Assembly (NCBI GenBank): GCA_021784715.1
Contig: JAJYHP010000127.1
Location: 1-8,424 of the forward strand
Source of the DNA: a bacterium
Lineage (GTDB): Bacteria > Eremiobacterota > Eremiobacteria > Baltobacterales > Baltobacteraceae
Direction of reading: 5' to 3'
Length of the DNA: 8,424 bases
Positions 4,931 to 8,424 of the stretch are shown piece after piece. Position numbers and translations under genes: made by a program. Position 1 is the stretch's first letter, and the number at the start of each line of letters is the position of its first letter. Under the pieces are notes generated by a model, which ran no database searches, had not been told where the DNA came from, and saw only the letters and a program-made list of their open reading frames with translations.

Positions 4931-7729
4931 ATGAATCGCGCGACATTTCGCAATGCGTTGGCCGTAGCGCTGACGACCGCATTTCTCGCCGGATGCCACG
5001 GAGGCGGCAACTCGATACCGAGCGTCGCAGCCGCCAGCGGCCCGCGCCACGATATCTCCATCACGATAACACGAGGAAGTGCGACGGCGTCCTCGACCAC
5101 GCGTGCACCACAAACGATTCCAAATAACGCGCAATCGGTCGACGCACGCATCTATTCGGGTAGCACCGCAACCGGTGCTCCCGTCTCAACGGCCTGCGTA
5201 TCTTTTCCGGCTGGAACGACGAGTACCACGCTAACGATCGGTTCGCCGATCGGAGTGCAAGAAACGATCGTCATTTCATCGTGGAGCGGGGCGTGTTCGA
5301 ATAACGAAGGCTCCGGGCAGTTACTCACTACCTTCACCGGCACGGGTACCGTGAGCGCAAGCAGCACGACCGTCGCGCAAGTGTTTAACAGCGGAAATCC
5401 GATCTCGTTACAGCCTCCCTCCGCCCCGGTCGCCGGAACGATTCCGGCGGTGCAGTTCACGAATCTCGGCCCGGTCTGGCAGAACGTCCTGAACAACGCG
5501 ACGATCGGCGGCGATCTCGCCGGCTCGGGGAAGATTCAGAGCGTCGTGCCGGTCGGCCCGAGCACGCCGACGAGCCCGGCACGCATTATTTATATCGCGG
5601 GCGGCGACGGGAACGGCTTCGAAGTCAACGTTTCTTCCGGGATCTATAAAACCGTCGACGGCGGCCAAACCTGGTATCCGATCGGCTACGACAACGGACT
5701 CACCGATACGCGCGTGAACGACATCTATGTCGATCAGAGCAACCCGAACGTCGTCCTCGCTGCGACCTACTTCGGCGGCGTCTTCCGCTCGACCGATGGT
5801 GGTTCGTCGTGGACGCAAGTCGACCAGAATGCGCCGGCAACACATTTTGCACAACTCGGCAGCACCATTTACGTCGCAGATGCAGTCGGAGTCGAACAGT
5901 CGACCGATGACGGCGCGACGTGGACAGCCGCCGGCACCGGCTTTGCTTCGGCGAGGAATGCGTATGGAACCGGTGCCGACAGCATCGCCGCCGCCCCTCC
6001 CAGCACGCTCATCGCCGGTGATTACAACGGCTATACGTGGAGTTTTAACGGCACGACGTGGACCAAAGGCGGGCAGCTAGCAACGACCGCACTCGGATGT
6101 GGAACCGGCGGCAATAGCGCTCCCGCAGCGGTGCACACAATTGCTATCGATCAGGCGACGCCGAGCACCGTCTGGGCGACCGGCTTCTCTTGTACGATGG
6201 GCGGCAACGCCGTCTCTCAGGAGCTCTACCTTTCGACGAATGGTGGGTCAACGTGGACCGATGTCGCGACGCAAGCGAGCAGCAATGGAACCGGCGGAAA
6301 CCCGACCGGCTACTACGGCTCGCAGATGCTTGCGAACAGCATCAACTTCGCGCACACCATCTATACGGGCGCGGAGTTCACCGAATGGCGAGCGATCCCG
6401 AACACCACGACGCCACCGAGCGCGACCTACACGGCGGTAGCGGGGCAGACATCGACGACGCAAGGCAATACCTACGGCGATATGCGCGGGCTCACCGTCG
6501 TCTCCAACGGTGCTGGAGGCGATGCGTGTTACATCGCGGCGGATCAGGGCCTCTACTACCAAGGAACGTGCGGGCAAACCCCGGGACTTCCCACTCCGCT
6601 CACCGGCGGTCTCTCGACGAACTATCTCTACGGATTCGGTGTCGGCGGCACGGTCGGCAGCGAGACTATCATGACGACGATCCAAGATTTCGGCCCGGCT
6701 GCAGCTGCGGTTCCGGGAGGCGGACTCTCGGCATCGGATTGGACCGGCACCTTCGGCGGCACCTCGTCGCTCGCTGAAGGCGGCGATGCCGAGGTTAGCC
6801 CCTTCAAGGCGAGCGACTGCGTCGTCTCGCAAACGTCGGCACCCGCACTGAGCTACTCGACCGATGGTTGCCAGTCGTTCAATCCCTCAAGCCCAAGCAC
6901 GCTCGCGAGCGTTTCGAGCCTCTCGTTCTCGCGCAAGACACCGGGCTTGCTCTTCATCGCCGACGGAACCGGCGGACTCTATAAATCGACCGACGACGGG
7001 GCGGCGGCGACCGTCGTCACCGGAGCGAATGCACTGCTTACCGGTGGCTTCGGCGTCAGCTTCATTCGCGTCGACCCGGAGAACGACAACAATCTCTTCG
7101 CCATCGTCACCAATGCGACCAGCGGTAACGGAGCGATTGAATATTCCACCAACGGCGGCGCAACGTGGACGACCACGCAGACGACCTTCACGACGGCGCC
7201 GGCGGTACTCGCCATTAATCCGCAGAACTCGCTAGACATCGTTGCGGTCGGCGGATCGGGAGCGCTCACCATCTACACGTCGACGAACGGCGGGGTGAGC
7301 TTTACCTCATTATCTCCGCCAGGGCTCTCCGTCGCGCGGCAAGCAATGTCGGTGCTGGCACGTCGCGCGCAGACCTTCCCGCTCCGCTTTGCGCCTCCGC
7401 GCCCTCCGTGGCGTTTCGACGGTATCAACGCCCGTCTCTCACCGCCGGTCGCACCCGAGGAATGGGTCAAAGCGGCGATCCAGCCGCAGTATGCGACGGC
7501 GCTCGAGTTTAACCCCAACGCCCCGGCGGGCCAGGATCCGATCCTTGCCCTCTCGACCGGCTTCGGCCTCTTCGCTTCGCCCGATCTGGGAACGAGCTGG
7601 ACCCGCCTCGACAACCCAGGCTCGGGTGCGATCTCGCGTCGCTTCACCAAGGTGGAGTGGCTCGGCGGTTATCTCTACGCGTCGACCGACGGGCAGGGAT
7701 TGCTGCGCTCTACCGCACCGCTGCAGTAA
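4931..7729 (+). CDS. Asp-box (BNR/sortilin-like) beta-propeller lipoprotein
   Basis: This 932-residue exported protein has a lipoprotein signal with lipobox L-A-G-C22, then a beta-rich N-terminal region (about 40-165). Asp-box motifs of the form S-x-D/N-x-G-x-T/S-W/F follow, with the D/N at residues 243, 289, 326, 437, 645, 688, 741, 786 and 885; examples are KTVDGGQTW, RSTDGGSSW and YSTNGGATW. A degenerate copy lies near 373. Most neighbouring boxes are 37-53 residues apart, the length of a propeller blade. QDFG (585-588) and GGD (617-619) resemble the QDNG and GGDGG elements of BNR/VPS10-like propellers. Such folds bind glycans or proteins; some are glycosidases, but no sialidase Arg triad or FRIP motif is visible, so a binding or scaffold role is more likely. 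A basic Pro-rich insert (about 798-845) separates the last two boxes. The gene is coupled to the small lipoprotein upstream. REP-like repeats follow the stop. Confidence 0.92.
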   Translation: MNRATFRNALAVALTTAFLAGCHGGGNSIPSVAAASGPRHDISITITRGSATASSTTRAPQTIPNNAQSVDARIYSGSTATGAPVSTACVSFPAGTTSTTLTIGSPIGVQETIVISSWSGACSNNEGSGQLLTTFTGTGTVSASSTTVAQVFNSGNPISLQPPSAPVAGTIPAVQFTNLGPVWQNVLNNATIGGDLAGSGKIQSVVPVGPSTPTSPARIIYIAGGDGNGFEVNVSSGIYKTVDGGQTWYPIGYDNGLTDTRVNDIYVDQSNPNVVLAATYFGGVFRSTDGGSSWTQVDQNAPATHFAQLGSTIYVADAVGVEQSTDDGATWTAAGTGFASARNAYGTGADSIAAAPPSTLIAGDYNGYTWSFNGTTWTKGGQLATTALGCGTGGNSAPAAVHTIAIDQATPSTVWATGFSCTMGGNAVSQELYLSTNGGSTWTDVATQASSNGTGGNPTGYYGSQMLANSINFAHTIYTGAEFTEWRAIPNTTTPPSATYTAVAGQTSTTQGNTYGDMRGLTVVSNGAGGDACYIAADQGLYYQGTCGQTPGLPTPLTGGLSTNYLYGFGVGGTVGSETIMTTIQDFGPAAAAVPGGGLSASDWTGTFGGTSSLAEGGDAEVSPFKASDCVVSQTSAPALSYSTDGCQSFNPSSPSTLASVSSLSFSRKTPGLLFIADGTGGLYKSTDDGAAATVVTGANALLTGGFGVSFIRVDPENDNNLFAIVTNATSGNGAIEYSTNGGATWTTTQTTFTTAPAVLAINPQNSLDIVAVGGSGALTIYTSTNGGVSFTSLSPPGLSVARQAMSVLARRAQTFPLRFAPPRPPWRFDGINARLSPPVAPEEWVKAAIQPQYATALEFNPNAPAGQDPILALSTGFGLFASPDLGTSWTRLDNPGSGAISRRFTKVEWLGGYLYASTDGQGLLRSTAPLQ

Positions 7730-7747
7730 AACGCGACGACAGAACGT

Positions 7748-7770
7748 CGAGGAGGTTGCGCAGCAACCGT
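7748..7770 (+). repeat. partial REP-like hairpin unit
   Basis: GTTGCGCAGCAACCGT (7755-7770) recurs exactly at 7788-7803, 33 bp further on, and the preceding CGAGGA corresponds to CGAGTA in the full unit. The centre GGTTGC-GCA-GCAACC forms a perfect 6-bp stem. The TGTCAC end and the GTATCGAG end of the full unit are not conserved here, so this is a degenerate or truncated copy. Confidence 0.6.
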
Positions 7771-7772
7771 CG

Positions 7773-7868
7773 TGTCACATCGAGTACGTTGCGCAGCAAC
7801 CGTATCGAGATGCGTGTAAAGCACGCGCCGCCTCGATACGCCGCTTTCAGCGGCTACTCGGCGTGACA
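7773..7868. repeat. REPIN/BIME-like element: two 37-nt REP units in inverted orientation
   Basis: Unit 1 (7773-7809, plus) and unit 2 (7868-7832, minus) are both 37 nt and align without gaps. Each reads TGTCAC, two variable bases, CGAGTA, a 15-nt stem-loop, then GTATCGAG. The stem-loop is CGTTGC-GCA-GCAACC in unit 1 and GCCGCT-GAA-AGCGGC in unit 2: the sequences differ, but base-pairing is kept. The ends therefore form imperfect terminal inverted repeats (13 of 15 at each end counting outward through CGAGTA and its neighbour is my count by eye). About 22 bp separate the units. This is the architecture of REPINs, non-autonomous elements mobilised in some bacteria by RAYT transposases; no RAYT gene is present here. 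Confidence 0.7.
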
Positions 7869-7895
7869 GCATTTGTTTCGCTGCGTGGAACTCGC

Positions 7896-7925
7896 GCACG
7901 CGTGCAGCGCGCACGCGTGCAGCGC
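7896..7925 (+). repeat. 15-bp perfect tandem duplication containing a 10-bp palindrome
   Basis: GCACGCGTGCAGCGC occurs twice head to tail (7896-7910 and 7911-7925). Each copy contains the palindrome GCACGCGTGC. An imperfect relative, GCACGCACGTGCAGCGC, lies at 8030-8046, and both are followed by similar GG(A/G)CGCGGCG sequence, which hints that a longer block was duplicated. Confidence 0.65.
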
Positions 7926-7935
7926 GGACGCGGCG

Positions 7936-8017
7936 GTCGTGACGAGCGCTTAAGCGAGCGGCGAGGACCCTGACATTGCTTGTCCGAGCCGCGAGCGTCT
8001 AGCGAGTTACGAGCGGC
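7936..8017. repeat. second, diverged inverted-repeat structure
   Basis: The arm ending GCGAGGAC (7961-7968) faces an arm starting GTCCGAGC (7982-7989) across 13 nt. The reverse complement of the left arm (7936-7968) and the right arm (7982-8017) share GTCC-nn-GCCGC-nn-GC, with TC in one replaced by GA in the other. The left arm contains the perfect palindrome CGCTTAAGCG (7947-7956). The relation is imperfect and could be partly due to base composition. Confidence 0.4.
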
Positions 8018-8062
8018 GTGGCCGTCGATGCACGCACGTGCAGCGCGGGCGCGGCGTGCGGC

Positions 8063-8101
8063 GCCTCGATACGCCGCTTTCAGCGGCTACTCGGCGTGAC
8101 A
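8063..8101 (-). repeat. solo REP-like unit identical to REPIN unit 2
   Basis: The 39 bases at 8063-8101 are identical to those at 7830-7868. They contain the hairpin GCCGCT-TTC-AGCGGC and end in GGCGTGACA. No inverted partner is visible within the following 60 bases, so this copy appears to stand alone. It sits 23 bp beyond the acetyltransferase stop, where its hairpin could help end that transcript. Confidence 0.7.
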
Positions 8102-8124
8102 ATGTTCGCTTGCTCGGCGTGAGG

Positions 8125-8424
8125 CTATCGCTCGAGCGCGCGTTCCATCTCGACGTGCACGATGCCGGCATCGAGAAATTCGGGGCCGTGCGCGGTGAAC
8201 CCGGCTCGCTCGTAAAATCCGCGCGCGTGCGTCTGTGCGTGCAGTACGACGCGCGGATAACCGCGTCGTTTCGCCTCATCGACGAGCGCATCGAGAATCG
8301 CGCGGCCGTAGCCGAGCCCGCGAAACTCCGCGCGCACCGCCATGCGACCGATCTGCACGGCACCGTCGGCGCGCGTGAAGAAACGCCCGGCTGCAGCGGG
8401 GCGCCCCTCCCGCAGGAGCAGGGC
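8125..8424 (-). CDS. GNAT-family N-acetyltransferase, C-terminal 99 residues (N-terminus beyond window)
   Basis: The minus strand is open from the right edge (codon boundary at 8424) to TAG at 8127-8125, giving 99 residues that begin ALLLREGRPAAAGRFF. The frame is continuous through a GTG at 8358, so that codon is internal and the true start lies outside the window. Acetyl-CoA binding motif A is visible as IGRMAV followed by RGLGYGRA (fragment residues 35-42; R-x-x-G-x-G). Then come VVLHAQ and HARGFYERAGF, with Tyr71 at the position of the usual general acid. The end, GPEFLDAGIVHVEM, is typical of a common branch of small bacterial GNATs. These enzymes transfer acetyl from acetyl-CoA to an amine; the substrate cannot be told from sequence. 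About 40-60 N-terminal residues should be missing. The gene converges on the lipoprotein operon and shows no functional link with it. Confidence 0.93.
   Translation of the reverse strand, partial: ALLLREGRPAAAGRFFTRADGAVQIGRMAVRAEFRGLGYGRAILDALVDEAKRRGYPRVVLHAQTHARGFYERAGFTAHGPEFLDAGIVHVEMERALER

Larger units (their letters stand above)
7730..8124. other. 395-bp gene-free intergenic region filled with palindromic repeats
   Basis: No convincing gene lies between the propeller-lipoprotein stop and the convergent acetyltransferase stop. Open frames here are Arg-rich chance frames without ribosome-binding sites. The stretch holds a weak 5-bp hairpin just after the stop (CGACG/CGTCG, 7734-7738/7745-7749), a partial REP-like hairpin, a REPIN-like inverted pair, a 15-bp tandem duplication, a second inverted structure and a solo REP-like copy, each listed separately. 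Since the flanking genes converge, it should contain the terminators for both. The hairpins may serve that purpose, but none has a clear T-tract. Confidence 0.8.

Noticed and set aside
7320..7480. Possible frameshift in the propeller gene at the Pro/Arg-rich stretch
   Set aside because: The reading frame stays open and recovers a good Asp box afterwards without any shift; I treat it as an insert, while noting that homolog alignment could overturn this.
7748..7803. Two copies of a 16-bp hairpin repeat 33 bp apart, resembling the start of a CRISPR array
   Set aside because: There are only two repeats, the spacing is 17 nt, the outer flanks are conserved in a REP-like pattern, and no third repeat or cas gene is present.
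7389..7973. 194-codon plus-strand open frame overlapping the end of the propeller gene and running into the repeats
   Set aside because: It is extremely Arg/Ser-rich, is an alternate frame of a confident gene, and its tail simply translates repeats.
8125..8358. Acetyltransferase starting at the GTG at 8358
   Set aside because: The frame continues open with family-like sequence to the window edge, so the GTG is internal and the gene is partial.

Overview
The window is GC-rich bacterial DNA. It encodes secreted lipoproteins with a lipobox Cys followed by long Gly runs and Pro/Thr-rich linkers, a two-membrane-style export signature. Leader peptides of the form MR(L/F)SRLLFPALAASA followed by CGGGGGG, together with REP-like intergenic repeats, remind me of uncultured GC-rich lineages such as Candidatus Eremiobacterota (WPS-2). 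That placement is inference only; no rRNA or marker gene is present.

Layout. Positions 1-339 (minus strand) hold the 5' end of a DUF347/COG4705-type membrane protein gene that runs off the window (168..1). It is preceded by a 37-codon acidic micro-ORF (339..226) with a near-perfect Shine-Dalgarno sequence. Between them lie two alternative GC-rich hairpins. Divergent from these is a 14-TM-type DHA2 (EmrB/QacA) drug:H+ antiporter (394-1899), closed by a 12-bp inverted repeat. Next come three exported lipoprotein genes on the plus strand. The first is a sedolisin (peptidase S53) whose activation prodomain lies at the C-terminus instead of the N-terminus (2008-4296). After a strong hairpin come a small Gly/Pro-rich lipoprotein (4387-4929) and a 932-residue Asp-box (BNR) beta-propeller lipoprotein (4931-7729), whose start lies 1 nt after the preceding stop. 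A 395-bp non-coding stretch (7730-8124) is packed with REP/REPIN-like palindromic repeats. It is followed by a convergent GNAT acetyltransferase on the minus strand, cut by the right edge.

How they work together: the two lipoproteins at 4387-7729 are almost certainly co-translated. The sedolisin shares an almost identical leader (40 of 45 nt) and ribosome-binding site with the small lipoprotein, which suggests duplication of a lipoprotein 5' cassette. No shared pathway can be read from the sequence for the antiporter, protease and propeller protein. The points most worth following up are the permuted sedolisin, the acidic leader-like ORF before the DUF347 gene, and the REPIN-type inverted pair with compensatory stem changes.
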